Position numbers and translations under genes: made by a program. The notes under the pieces are model-generated. The model was given only the letters and a program-made list of their open reading frames with translations. It was not told where the DNA came from and did no database searches. This document shows, one piece after another, positions 1-8,338 of a stretch of DNA of 64,000 bases. The DNA comes from Devosia chinhatensis. GTDB lineage: Bacteria > Pseudomonadota > Alphaproteobacteria > Rhizobiales > Devosiaceae. Positions within the stretch are counted from its first letter, which is position 1; every line of letters begins with the position of its first letter. The DNA lies in the NCBI RefSeq assembly GCF_000969445.1, contig NZ_JZEY01000054.1, forward strand, positions 1,674,001 through 1,738,000, written 5' to 3'.

Positions 1-1617
1 GCCCAGGCCATTGGCCGTGACATTGCTCAGCACTGCGCCGTTGACGCCATTGAGATCGATCTCGCTGCGGCCGGAGCCCGAAACCGTCACATGGCTCAGG
101 GCAAAATCGAGCAGGCGATCCGCCGGGTCGGTGGAGTTAGGCTCGACCTTGATGCCATAGCTTGAGCCGGCATTGGCGGCCGGACCGGTCAGCGAGAAGT
201 TGGAGAGCGAAACCCCGTCGCCTTCCACTAGGATGCCATAGCCGGAAACAGCGGCGGCATTGATCTTCACGCCGGCTTCGCTCTCACCCACGATCGCAAT
301 CGACTTGCTCAGGGTCAGCGTGCTGGTCAGCGTGTAATCGCCATTGCGCACCAGGATGGTGAAGTGCCCGGTGCCGGCATTTGCCGCGGCAAGGGCCGAC
401 TGGATGCTGGTATAGCCTTCATAGCCGGGCGTGGCGTCGACGACCAGGACCGTGGTGTCGACGAACTGGAGGATCTCCACCCCGCTCAGGGTGTCGGTGC
501 CGTCGGCGGCGTTGGAAACGGTGATCTCGCCGGCGCCCAGCGTGATGGTGGAATCCGCATAAGTGCCCAGGAACTGGACCGTGTCGCGGCCTGCGCCGAG
601 GTTGAAGTCCTCGTCGGCGGCAGTGCTGGACGCGACATTGTTGCCTTCGAGGCCGACCGTGATGCTGCTGGTCAGTGCACTCGTATTGCCGGCAAGGTCG
701 GTCGTGGTGATCACGACCGGGATCGGCAGGCCATCGGCGGCAAAGCTTGCCGCATCGATCTCGAGCGTGAAATTGCCATTGGCGTCGATATCGATGTCAT
801 TGGCGGAATAGGTCACGCCGTTGACGCTGATCGTGGTTGTGGCATCCGGATCGACCGTGCCGGTCAGCACGACATTCTGCCCGACCGGGGTGTTGCCGCC
901 GGTAAAGACCGGAGCATCAACCGAGGTGTCGACGACAATCGTCAGGCTGTCGGCAGAAACCGACTTGTTACCGGCGGGATCTTCGAAGGCCACGCTGAGC
1001 GCATGCGTGCCTTCGGTGAGGATCAACGTGACGTCGAGATAGCCTGCCGACACATGGCCGGCATTGACGGCGAAGGTCGCCAGAATACCGGACGTGGTGA
1101 GGATACGGACGGTGTCGCCGGCCTCGATGCCGTCGGGCAGCGTGACGCGCACCGTCGGCGTCGTGTCGTTGGTCAGGTTGTCGCTGTTGGATGCGCCGCT
1201 GTCGGAAGCGGCCAGCAGGTCGGGTGCGGACGCTGCCGGCATGGCAAGGTCGACTGAGAACACATTCTCAATCGTCGCCACGCCCAGATCCTGGTTGGTG
1301 CCCGAACGGACATTGGTCACGTTGAGGTCAATGTCGTCGATCTGGAACGTGGCATCGTCGAGGATGCCGTAGGTGATCGTGTAGGTCTTGTTGGCATTGC
1401 TCCACACGCCGCTGATGAAGTTCAGCACGCCTGCGGGGTTCTCGTCGCCGTTGAAGTAGAAGATCGGCGTGAAGGCCGTGTTGGCCGATGCCGAGAAGGT
1501 GACGGTCAGCTGAAACTGGCCACCGGCCCCGATATTGGTGCGGTTGACCGAATTGTCGGCGACAAAGGCGCTTCCGTTCCAGACCTTGGCGACGACGCTT
1601 GTGACTTCGAATGCCAT
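1..1617 (-). CDS. Type I-secreted Ig-like/beta-helix surface protein (3' end outside window)
   Basis: The frame is open for 539 codons from ATG at 1617 to the window edge, so the C-terminus is missing. GGAG lies 7 nt before the ATG. There is no signal peptide and the composition is Gly/Asp/Thr/Asn-rich with no cysteine, as in type I-secreted adhesins. Residues about 150-235 and 236-322 look like two bacterial Ig-like domains, each with an AGN-S/T turn. Residues 372-385 (DGTDTLSGVEILQF) match a motif common in RTX-type exported proteins. From about 388 the sequence looks like a pectin-lyase-type right-handed beta-helix. The HlyD and ABC genes of a type I exporter lie just upstream, so it is the probable substrate. 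The role as adhesin or EPS-associated protein is inferred; lyase activity cannot be judged without the rest. Confidence 0.85.
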   Translation of the reverse strand, partial: MAFEVTSVVAKVWNGSAFVADNSVNRTNIGAGGQFQLTVTFSASANTAFTPIFYFNGDENPAGVLNFISGVWSNANKTYTITYGILDDATFQIDDIDLNVTNVRSGTNQDLGVATIENVFSVDLAMPAASAPDLLAASDSGASNSDNLTNDTTPTVRVTLPDGIEAGDTVRILTTSGILATFAVNAGHVSAGYLDVTLILTEGTHALSVAFEDPAGNKSVSADSLTIVVDTSVDAPVFTGGNTPVGQNVVLTGTVDPDATTTISVNGVTYSANDIDIDANGNFTLEIDAASFAADGLPIPVVITTTDLAGNTSALTSSITVGLEGNNVASSTAADEDFNLGAGRDTVQFLGTYADSTITLGAGEITVSNAADGTDTLSGVEILQFVDTTVLVVDATPGYEGYTSIQSALAAANAGTGHFTILVRNGDYTLTSTLTLSKSIAIVGESEAGVKINAAAVSGYGILVEGDGVSLSNFSLTGPAANAGSSYGIKVEPNSTDPADRLLDFALSHVTVSGSGRSEIDLNGVNGAVLSNVTANGLG

Positions 1618-1618
1618 A

Positions 1619-1816
1619 CTACTTCTCCAACTCACGGTTTCTGCCGACACCCTCAAGGCGGGCAATATCGATGCGCGACGGGTCAGGACGCAGGCCGGCT
1701 GCTGCCGTCCGCGGTGACCCGAGAATTTCAAACTGGGGACCTGGCTGTTGCGACAGCGTGGCGATCACCACGCGCGAACATTTCGGATCGCGCAGCAATG
1801 CCTCGTATCGAGCCAT
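1619..1816 (-). CDS. Possible small protein translationally coupled to the secreted protein
   Basis: This 65-residue frame starts at ATG 1816 (MARYEALLRDPK...). A longer version would use TTG at 1888. Its TAG stop is one base from the ATG of the secreted protein, and its last codons contain that gene's Shine-Dalgarno sequence, so coupled translation is possible. The composition is protein-like (Arg/Pro/Leu-rich, no long low-complexity run), but I recognise no family and its own ribosome site is weak. It may be a leader peptide or a chance frame. Confidence 0.35.
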   Translation of the reverse strand: MARYEALLRDPKCSRVVIATLSQQPGPQFEILGSPRTAAAGLRPDPSRIDIARLEGVGRNRELEK

Positions 1817-2149
1817 GGCGCGCAGATCAGAACTTTCAGAATTTTGGATGAAGTCGAGCGTCCTCAGACACGCAAGTGTCCCGCCCAATCGTCAGCCATG
1901 TCCCCCGGCCCTCCGGCTGTCCCGATATGGAACAACATTAACGCCTTGTTAGGGAATAGACACTGCCGACCGGTTTGAAGTCAACTTGAATCTACGAGTC
2001 GTTTCTTGAATGGTTACTTGTGAACACTTGCGACCCTGCTCTGCCACCTGCGAGCCCTTGGCCGGCCATTGAAATCACGAGCAAATCCGCCATTTTCGCC
2101 CTAAACTTATGACATCAGTAAAAATGCTGAGGAAAACTTGGCGCCCAAG
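1817..2149. other. Non-coding stretch upstream of the secreted-protein gene
   Basis: No credible gene is seen here. It should hold the minus-strand promoter for the secreted protein. It contains a near-match to a CtrA box (TTAA-N7-TTAG at 1938-1952) and an imperfect direct repeat, CACTTGCGACCCT (2025-2037) and CACCTGCGAGCCCT (2045-2058). The function of both is untested. Confidence 0.4.
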
Positions 2150-2187
2150 AAAAAGCCCCCGGCAGGATAGTCCGCCGGGGGCTTTTT
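2150..2187 (-). terminator. Rho-independent terminator of the type I secretion operon
   Basis: A perfect 14-bp stem (AAAAAGCCCCCGGC at 2150-2163 against 2174-2187) encloses a 10-nt loop. On the minus strand it ends in a U-run 28 bp after the HlyD-family stop. It is symmetrical enough to act in both directions. Confidence 0.9.
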
Positions 2188-2214
2188 CATTCAATTTGCT
2201 GCATGGGAGACGTT

Positions 2215-3585
2215 TCAGTCGTAGACAAAAGCCCGCGTCACTGACCGCACCAGGGGCTCGGCGAGGTATTGCAGCATGGTGCGCTCCCCGGTGACGATGG
2301 TGACGTCGGCCGGCATGCCCGGCGAAAGATAGATCCCCTCGTGCTTGGCAAGCTCGTCTGCGGAAACGCGCACGCGCATCTCGTAATAATAGGTCCGGCT
2401 GGCCTCGTCATAGGTACTGTCCGCAGCCACTTCCGTAACCGACCCGATCAGCGGCAATTCATTCCGCGACGCAAAGGGCAAGAGGCTCACTCGCGCCTCG
2501 AGCCCTACCGTAACCATATCGATATCCTTGGGCGCCAAGCGCGCAACGATGATCATGTCGTCGTTGAGCGGCACGACTTCCATGATGGGCTCGGCCGGAC
2601 GGATGACACCGCCTGTGGTCTGGGCCTGGAGGTTGAGCACGATCCCGTCTACCGGGCTGGTGATGATGGTACGCTTGAGAATGTCACCGGCCGATGCCAT
2701 GCGCTCCTCGATCTGGGCGATCTCGTTGTTCACTTGGGTGCTCTCTTCGGCCACCCTGTCCCTGTAGGTTTCCTGCAATTGCAGCATCTGCAGGCGCACT
2801 TCGTTGATCTGCTGCGCCGCCCTGGCAATGCGCGCCGTATTGGCGGATTTGCTGCTCTCCAGCTGCGCCATCTGCCGCTGCAGCAGCATATAGTCCGGCT
2901 GGGAAATCAGCTGTTGCTCAAGCAGGCGCGCCTTGTTGGCCATTTCCTCGGCCATCAGTTCCATCTGCTTGTCGAGCCCGGCATTCTCGGCGTCGATCGC
3001 ATTGATCTCGTCATGCAGCTGGGCGATCTGGGTTTCATGAATTTCTGATTGCTGCTTCAGCGCTGCTTGGCGGGTCGAAAGCAATTGCTGCTGGCTTTGG
3101 GTAAACTCGGCCAGCTGCACATTGTCGGCCCATTGCTCGGCCTCGGGCAGGCTGAAATCGGATCGCCCGTCCATTTGCGCATCCAGGCGCTCGCGCATGA
3201 TCAGAAGTCGCGCCCATTGCGAGCGCTGCGCGGAAAAGCTTGCCTCCGCCTGCACGGATTCCAGCGTGATCAGCGGCTCGCCGGCCTTCACCTGCTGGTT
3301 CTGGCGCACGTGCAGCACGCTGACGATGCCGCCTTCGAGGTGCTGGATCACCTTGCGGCTGGAATCCGGCCCCACGATGCCGCTGGCCAGCGCGCCGCTC
3401 GACAACGGCGCCAGCCCGGCCCAGACGCCAAACACGCCCACGAACACGACGAGCGCCGACAGGCCAAACAGCAGCGGCCCCTTCTGTAGCGACAGGGTCG
3501 ATACGGCCGCGCTGGTGTCATTGGCTGGCGTAATCGCCGCCGGTACGAGGCCTTGTCCGGGCTTGCCGGCGTCCATGATCGTCAT
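2215..3585 (-). CDS. HlyD-family type I secretion membrane fusion protein
   Basis: This 456-residue periplasmic adaptor joins the inner-membrane ABC exporter to an outer-membrane TolC-type channel. There is a short cytosolic N-terminus, one transmembrane helix at about 37-59, the family hallmark HLEGG at 82-86 beginning the lipoyl-like half, and a long Gln/Glu-rich coiled coil at about 110-300. Beta-barrel segments complete the C-terminus. The length is typical of the PrsE/AprE group. The ATG overlaps the ABC stop by 4 nt (ATGA), so the two are co-translated, and a strong terminator follows. No TolC gene is visible in the window, so the outer-membrane channel must be encoded elsewhere. Confidence 0.95.
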   Translation of the reverse strand: MTIMDAGKPGQGLVPAAITPANDTSAAVSTLSLQKGPLLFGLSALVVFVGVFGVWAGLAPLSSGALASGIVGPDSSRKVIQHLEGGIVSVLHVRQNQQVKAGEPLITLESVQAEASFSAQRSQWARLLIMRERLDAQMDGRSDFSLPEAEQWADNVQLAEFTQSQQQLLSTRQAALKQQSEIHETQIAQLHDEINAIDAENAGLDKQMELMAEEMANKARLLEQQLISQPDYMLLQRQMAQLESSKSANTARIARAAQQINEVRLQMLQLQETYRDRVAEESTQVNNEIAQIEERMASAGDILKRTIITSPVDGIVLNLQAQTTGGVIRPAEPIMEVVPLNDDMIIVARLAPKDIDMVTVGLEARVSLLPFASRNELPLIGSVTEVAADSTYDEASRTYYYEMRVRVSADELAKHEGIYLSPGMPADVTIVTGERTMLQYLAEPLVRSVTRAFVYD

Positions 3586-5330
3586 TGCGCTGCTCCCCCA
3601 CCCTGTGCGCCGACATTGGCCTTGGCCACAAGTGTGGGCTTGGGCTGCGCCGGCTTCGGCGCGAGCTCGCGCAGCACCTCGTCGCGGTCGCCGAATTTTT
3701 CGAGAATGCCGTCGCGCAACACGGCCAGCTTGTCGATGGGCTGCATCAGTGTCGAGCGATGGCTGACCACGATCACTGTAGCCCCCTCCTGCTTTGCCTG
3801 GTCGATGGCCTTGACCAGGGCGATCTCGCCTTCCTGGTCGAGATTGGAATTGGGCTCGTCGAGCACTAGGTAGCGCGGCGCGCCATAAAGCGCCCGCGCC
3901 AGTGCCACGCGCTGTCGCTGGCCGCCGCTGAGGAACATGCCCCCCACCCCGATTTCGGTGTCATAGCCCTTCTGCAGTCGCAGGATCATGTCGTGGCAGC
4001 CTGCTGCACGCGCAGCCGCCACGACGGCATTGTCGTCGCGGCCACCGAAGCGGGCAATATTGTCCCGCACAGTGCCGGCGAACAGTTCGATATTCTGCGG
4101 CAGATAGCCGATGGCTGCCTGAGCGTCGGCGCTGTGCAGACTGACGATATCGGCGCCATCCACCCGAACATGGCCTGATGTCGGCGCGAGTGCCCCTACC
4201 AGCAAGCGGCACAGCGTGCTCTTTCCCGAGGCAGACGGGCCGACCACCGCCAGCGCCGTGCCCGGCTCGAGGCCGAAGGACACCCGCTTGAGCACAGGCG
4301 CATCCGCTTCCGGCATCATGTACAAAAGCTCTTCTACCCGCAGGCTTCCCTTGATCGCCGGCAGGCGCATGGGCTCGTTGCGGGCGGGCACGCTGCTGAG
4401 GAAATCGCGCAGCCGGATATAGGCCTCGCGGGCGCCCACGAATTGCCGCCACGATCCGATCGATTGCTCGATCGGCGCCAGCGCGCGGCCCAGGATGATG
4501 GATCCGGCGATCATGCCGCCCGGCGTCATCTGTGCGCTGATCACGAGATAGGCGCCAAGGCCGAGCGCAGCGCTCTGCACCAGATAGCGAAGGGATTTCG
4601 ATATGGCGCTCACCAGAGCGGCGATGTCGCCCACCTGCTGGTTGGCCAGGCCCATTTCGTCGACAAGGCCACGAAAGCGGGCATAAACGGCGCCCTTCAT
4701 GCCCATGGCATGGACGACGTCTGCCTGCTGGATCGCCGCGCTGGCAAACTCTCCGGCGGCATATTGCTGGCGCGCCACGGAGAGCATCAGCTTTCGGCTG
4801 AGATGATCGTTGAGCAAGGCCACGCCGAATAGCAGCAGCGCAGAGCCGAGCGCCAGCATGCCCAGCCAGGGGTGAATGATCCAGATGACGGCCACGAAGA
4901 ACGGCACCCACGGCGCATCGATGAAGGGCAGCACGGCTTGGCTGCCGATGTAGTTGCGCGCTGTGCTGAGGTCATCGACCAGCTTGCGGTGCGCAGCGCC
5001 GCCGCGGCGCGAATAACCGATGGCGCTTTCCAGCACCGGTTCGCGCAGGGTGAGATCGAGATAGCGTCCGAGCCTGACAAGGACGTAACCGCGAACGCTG
5101 TCGAACACTGCCATGGCAACGAAACCGCCAAGCGCGATGAGGCTGAGGAAGATAAGCGTCTCGATCTGTCCGCTGACCAGCACCCGATCGTATATCTGCA
5201 TCATGTAGATGGGCGAGGTCAGCACCAGAAGATTGACGAAAACGCTGAAAAACAGAACAATTCCAAGCACAAGACCAATCTGGGACGGCACTGCAAGTTC
5301 GCCCCAGAGGGATTTGGAATGTTTAGCCAT
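3582..5330 (-). CDS. Type I secretion ABC permease/ATPase (PrtD/PrsD family)
   Basis: This 582-residue exporter half-transporter powers one-step secretion of the substrate across both membranes. The N-terminal membrane domain (about 18-300) carries five to six hydrophobic segments. The nucleotide-binding domain shows Walker A GPSASGKST (364-372), Q-loop near 412, signature LSGGQ (467-471), Walker B YLVLDEP (487-493) and the switch His at 524. There is no N-terminal C39-like domain, which fits RTX/adhesin or glycanase exporters. It is the first gene of a two-gene operon with the HlyD adaptor; the probable cargo lies just downstream (1-1617). All catalytic motifs are intact. Confidence 0.95.
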   Translation of the reverse strand: MAKHSKSLWGELAVPSQIGLVLGIVLFFSVFVNLLVLTSPIYMMQIYDRVLVSGQIETLIFLSLIALGGFVAMAVFDSVRGYVLVRLGRYLDLTLREPVLESAIGYSRRGGAAHRKLVDDLSTARNYIGSQAVLPFIDAPWVPFFVAVIWIIHPWLGMLALGSALLLFGVALLNDHLSRKLMLSVARQQYAAGEFASAAIQQADVVHAMGMKGAVYARFRGLVDEMGLANQQVGDIAALVSAISKSLRYLVQSAALGLGAYLVISAQMTPGGMIAGSIILGRALAPIEQSIGSWRQFVGAREAYIRLRDFLSSVPARNEPMRLPAIKGSLRVEELLYMMPEADAPVLKRVSFGLEPGTALAVVGPSASGKSTLCRLLVGALAPTSGHVRVDGADIVSLHSADAQAAIGYLPQNIELFAGTVRDNIARFGGRDDNAVVAAARAAGCHDMILRLQKGYDTEIGVGGMFLSGGQRQRVALARALYGAPRYLVLDEPNSNLDQEGEIALVKAIDQAKQEGATVIVVSHRSTLMQPIDKLAVLRDGILEKFGDRDEVLRELAPKPAQPKPTLVAKANVGAQGGGAAQ

Positions 5331-5356
5331 GAAATAAGCCCGCCTCTTCGACGCGA

Positions 5357-5381
5357 AGTCCTCGGCTACGGGACGAGGACT
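5357..5381 (-). promoter_or_regulatory. Hairpin in the leader of the secretion operon
   Basis: A perfect 8-bp inverted repeat (AGTCCTCG / CGAGGACT, 9-nt loop) lies 27-51 nt upstream of the ABC transporter ATG. No U-run follows it, so it is not an obvious terminator. It may be a 5'-UTR structure or an operator; its function is unknown. Confidence 0.3.
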
Positions 5382-5449
5382 GCATCACAGGTCGTTTCTA
5401 TTTCATAGCCAAAGAAAAAAGAAGCACCCACTCGATGCTTGGTAAATCG

Positions 5450-6697
5450 CTAGGCTTGCGCCAGTCGCGCCTGCCGCCCCGTTCCGGCGGCCGGGGCCGG
5501 TTTCGTCGAAAGCACGAGTGTACGCGCCAATACAGCGAGGATGATGAGGTTGACGACGTGAATTTCGACGATGTTTTGAGTAAGCCCGAGAAGTGCGATT
5601 GTGAACAGGATAGCCAAGCCGTTGATCCCCTTGGCCATGTTTCCGATGGCGAGCAGCGCCAACACAACTGGGATAAGGCCCACCAGGCCGAAATTGAGGA
5701 GTAGTGAAAGAAACATGTTATCTGCTGGAATGTAGAGATAGCCATCGATCAGTGGGCGACCGGTGAGACCAGTATAGGCATTCATGCCCAGCCCGAAATT
5801 CACCCCGAAGAGCCATTGCCAGCCGGAGTGGATATAATAGCTGATCAGCGTGCCCCAATTATCGAGACGCGCCTCCGATCCAATGCTGGCACTGTTGATC
5901 ACGCGCCCGGAGACCGCCTCGGAACTGAGCAGACCATAGCCGAGAAATGCCCCCAACAGCGCTAGGAGGTAGGCAAGGCGCGTGACCACCGGGTCGAGCC
6001 GTGACTGGCGGATCAAATGCAGTGCCAAGAGGCCGGCCAGCGCCAGCACGCCTGAGCGTCCACCCGTGGTCAGCGACAAGCTGAACAGCACAACCAGCCA
6101 CGCAAACGTTCTGGGTGGTTTTACGACGAAGAAGAAGAGACCGAAGGCTGCCAGAATTTGGGAGAACAGGATTGGGTTCGGGGACAGACCGAACGCACGA
6201 GACCCAAGAAAAGTCGCTCCTTTCACAGGTGGCAGGTAGAGCACCTGCCAGATGGCGATCGGAACACAGATGATAACGAAGACACGGATCAGGCTCGCGA
6301 CGTATTTGTCGGTTTGATCCACATCTTTGAAATATGCCGCCAGGAAAAAATAGATGATGGTCAGGATAAGCAGGTACCGCAGCACCACCACGATGGCGAT
6401 GAGACTGTCTTGTCGCAGCAGGCCAAGCAGCACCAGATAGGAAACCAACGCCAGTAGGGCGATCACAAAAAACTGCGCATATGATGCTGGCAGTCGATTG
6501 AGGTTCAGGACCGTGAACCCGAACATCGCAAGGAACAATACTTCTCGAATTATGCGACCCGGACCGAACTCATCCGCACCGAACTGCCCCCGCGAAACCG
6601 CTATGAGCTCAGGCACCGCCGTGATCATCGAAATGAAGAACACAGCGGCGCAGAGAATTTTCCAGAATGAGACGCGAAGCAATTCATTGGCTTTCAT
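5450..6697 (-). CDS. O-antigen ligase/polymerase-like membrane protein
   Basis: This 415-residue polytopic protein has about ten to twelve hydrophobic helices and a longer periplasmic loop around 255-330. That loop follows an S-L-T-T-G-G-R-S-G motif typical of the Wzy_C/O-antigen ligase superfamily (PF04932). Such proteins polymerise or transfer lipid-linked glycans at the periplasmic face. Together with the BY-kinase and a second homologue at 11377-12798 it suggests a Wzx/Wzy-type exopolysaccharide system. No glycosyltransferases or flippase are visible, so the rest of the pathway is elsewhere. Polymerase versus ligase cannot be decided from sequence. Confidence 0.8.
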   Translation of the reverse strand: MKANELLRVSFWKILCAAVFFISMITAVPELIAVSRGQFGADEFGPGRIIREVLFLAMFGFTVLNLNRLPASYAQFFVIALLALVSYLVLLGLLRQDSLIAIVVVLRYLLILTIIYFFLAAYFKDVDQTDKYVASLIRVFVIICVPIAIWQVLYLPPVKGATFLGSRAFGLSPNPILFSQILAAFGLFFFVVKPPRTFAWLVVLFSLSLTTGGRSGVLALAGLLALHLIRQSRLDPVVTRLAYLLALLGAFLGYGLLSSEAVSGRVINSASIGSEARLDNWGTLISYYIHSGWQWLFGVNFGLGMNAYTGLTGRPLIDGYLYIPADNMFLSLLLNFGLVGLIPVVLALLAIGNMAKGINGLAILFTIALLGLTQNIVEIHVVNLIILAVLARTLVLSTKPAPAAGTGRQARLAQA

Positions 6698-6784
6698 TCA
6701 GACACAGCCAAATCTGGGCGAATGGCCGGCATATGAAATGAACTTACAGCGGCCCCAAGCCTGCGGGCAAGCCAGTCCTCTGCT

Positions 6785-7558
6785 TCAGGCCCCAATAGCG
6801 TTAAAGTAGGCCTGAATTGCACTACTTGCCGCTGAACTCTGGGCGACTGTAAGGCTTAAGCCGAAATGCCCTGCCGCCACCTGCTTTGTGCTTACGCTCG
6901 GCCCGGCACCTAGAAGCACGAAATTGGCAGAGGTCAGCCCGCTTGCTGCATTGCTGGTCGTGGCCAGCACCTCGCCGTTTCGATCGATGCGGTAGCCATC
7001 GGTGGAGTGGCGCGAAAAAAGCGTATGGCCGACCGATGTGTTCGTCGTCGGCAGCACCGAAGGTGCTGCATTGTCGTTCATGCGGCCCGAAATCCGGCCA
7101 CCCAGGGTTCGTGTGAAGATGCGGGAGTTGAGATTGCCGCAATCGCCTACGTCCTCGGCGACATTGGTACGGCAATAGACCCCGATATGGGCATCGGAAA
7201 GAGAAAAGAGACCCATCGTCGCGGGGTTAAATCCGGTATCGAGATAATGACCTCCGGGTCCCCCCGTATAGCCGCGATTGGCCTCGAAGACCGGAGCACC
7301 AGTGACGACCAGGTTGTAGGTATCGGCCACCCAATTGCACCGCGCCGCCTGCGCGTCGTGTGCAGCCAGCATGTAGAAAGCGTCCAGCCGCGGCCAGATG
7401 CCGGCTTGTTTGAGCGCCCCGATCAGGTCGTTGATGAGCCCTGCCCTCGCCGGCGAGGGCGGCGTGCTCATGCGGGCGATCAGGCTTGCCGTCTCCTCCA
7501 GCCACTGCACCCCCACACGCGGCCGCAGGCCCAGCCCCATGCTGAAAAATCCCGGCAT
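6785..7558 (-). CDS. Phage-like structural protein, possible LamG-like fibre
   Basis: This 257-residue protein has no signal peptide. Residues about 20-75 form a helical region (two-dozen residues beginning LIARMSTPPSP, then a segment rich in Ala and Asp) of a kind I recall from phage and GTA tail or fibre proteins. From about 90 the sequence turns into a Gly/Thr/Ser-rich beta-sandwich pattern with HYLDTGFNP and ISGRMNDN, reminiscent of a concanavalin-like fold. Its ATG overlaps the stop of the spike-base homologue by one base (TGATG). The two therefore form a unit that resembles GTA or phage adhesion spikes rather than polysaccharide enzymes. The exact role is not established. Confidence 0.65.
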   Translation of the reverse strand: MPGFFSMGLGLRPRVGVQWLEETASLIARMSTPPSPARAGLINDLIGALKQAGIWPRLDAFYMLAAHDAQAARCNWVADTYNLVVTGAPVFEANRGYTGGPGGHYLDTGFNPATMGLFSLSDAHIGVYCRTNVAEDVGDCGNLNSRIFTRTLGGRISGRMNDNAAPSVLPTTNTSVGHTLFSRHSTDGYRIDRNGEVLATTSNAASGLTSANFVLLGAGPSVSTKQVAAGHFGLSLTVAQSSAASSAIQAYFNAIGA

Positions 7559-7818
7559 CAGACCAGACCCACAAGGCCGCTGGCTGTGCTGGCGGCAAGC
7601 ACCCGGTTCGCACGGATCGGCAGCAGCGTGCCGGCGGGGATGCCGCCGAAATTCAGCGTCGCGCCACTGGCCATCTGCACCACGAGATTACCGCCGCCGG
7701 ATACGAAAATGGCGCGCGTCACTTCGGCGAGGTCGTTGCTGTCATGCGGTACGATGGCAAAGCCGTGGGTAGCCGGGGCATCGAGGCCGCTGCTGTGAGA
7801 TGAAAAGCGATCAGGCAT
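7558..7818 (-). CDS. Spike base protein, RCAP_Rcc01079 (GhsA-like) family
   Basis: The product is 86 residues from ATG 7818, chosen because GGAG sits 6 nt upstream; longer in-frame starts lack this. The pattern of the family is present: an N-terminal MPDRF, a central region ending TRAIFVSGGGNLVV, then a C-terminal PAGTLLPIR and a final VGL. In Rhodobacter capsulatus Rcc01079 is the base of the gene-transfer-agent head spike that contacts capsule. Here it lies inside an exopolysaccharide block, without capsid genes in view, next to a probable fibre-like partner. Assignment is by remembered family pattern. Confidence 0.7.
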   Translation of the reverse strand: MPDRFSSHSSGLDAPATHGFAIVPHDSNDLAEVTRAIFVSGGGNLVVQMASGATLNFGGIPAGTLLPIRANRVLAASTASGLVGLV

Positions 7819-7978
7819 GTGAGTCTCCATTATGCTCACACCCATTATCCGGTCGGCCGGCAGAGGGAGAATAAGGCGAACATCATCGGCCAAGGTCTTG
7901 GCAAAGTTTGCTTTTCATCGGCCTTGCGAAATGGCGCGGATCGCCCATAATTGCGCAATCTCACCAACGGACCCGCCA

Positions 7979-8335
7979 ATGGCCCTCAAGCTCAGCTTCC
8001 GCACCCGGTCACCGGATCGCGACCAGCAAACCAACCGGACACGCTTTGCGGCGGTGAGTGCCGCCATATCGACCGCCATTGCCGACGCCGAGCGCGAGCG
8101 CCATGGCCTGCGGCGCCGCATCGAGGAATATTACAGCACGGCAGTGGCGATCATGGATGAGTCCGGAGACTTCGCCGATCGCGCCGCTGCCGACGAGACC
8201 GCGATCAGCCAGGCCGAACAGCGGGCCAGCGCCGGCCGGGCCCGGCTGGATACGGTGGATGCCCAAATCGAGATGCTGCAGGGCTTGCAGCGTCAGGTCG
8301 AGGCCTTCCTTCTCGAGGACCCCTCGACCCGCTGA
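7979..8335 (+). CDS. Coiled-coil hypothetical protein
   Basis: The product is 118 residues from ATG 7979; longer in-frame starts are Arg-rich and look non-coding. Residues about 25-112 are almost wholly helical and rich in Ala, Glu and Arg, with two heptad-like stretches, one around RERHGLRRRIEEYY and one around QRASAGRARLDTVDAQIEML. This suggests a dimeric coiled coil in the cytoplasm. It is the only plus-strand gene in this block, divergent from the spike-base gene and convergent with the BY-kinase, 3 bp from its stop. No family recognised. Confidence 0.6.
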   Translation: MALKLSFRTRSPDRDQQTNRTRFAAVSAAISTAIADAERERHGLRRRIEEYYSTAVAIMDESGDFADRAAADETAISQAEQRASAGRARLDTVDAQIEMLQGLQRQVEAFLLEDPSTR

Positions 8336-8338
8336 GCG

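Noticed and set aside
364-1257. Plus-strand frame opposite the secreted protein
   Set aside because: Gly/Asp/Arg-rich complement of the Ig-like repeats; the minus frame has the ribosome site and the domain pattern.
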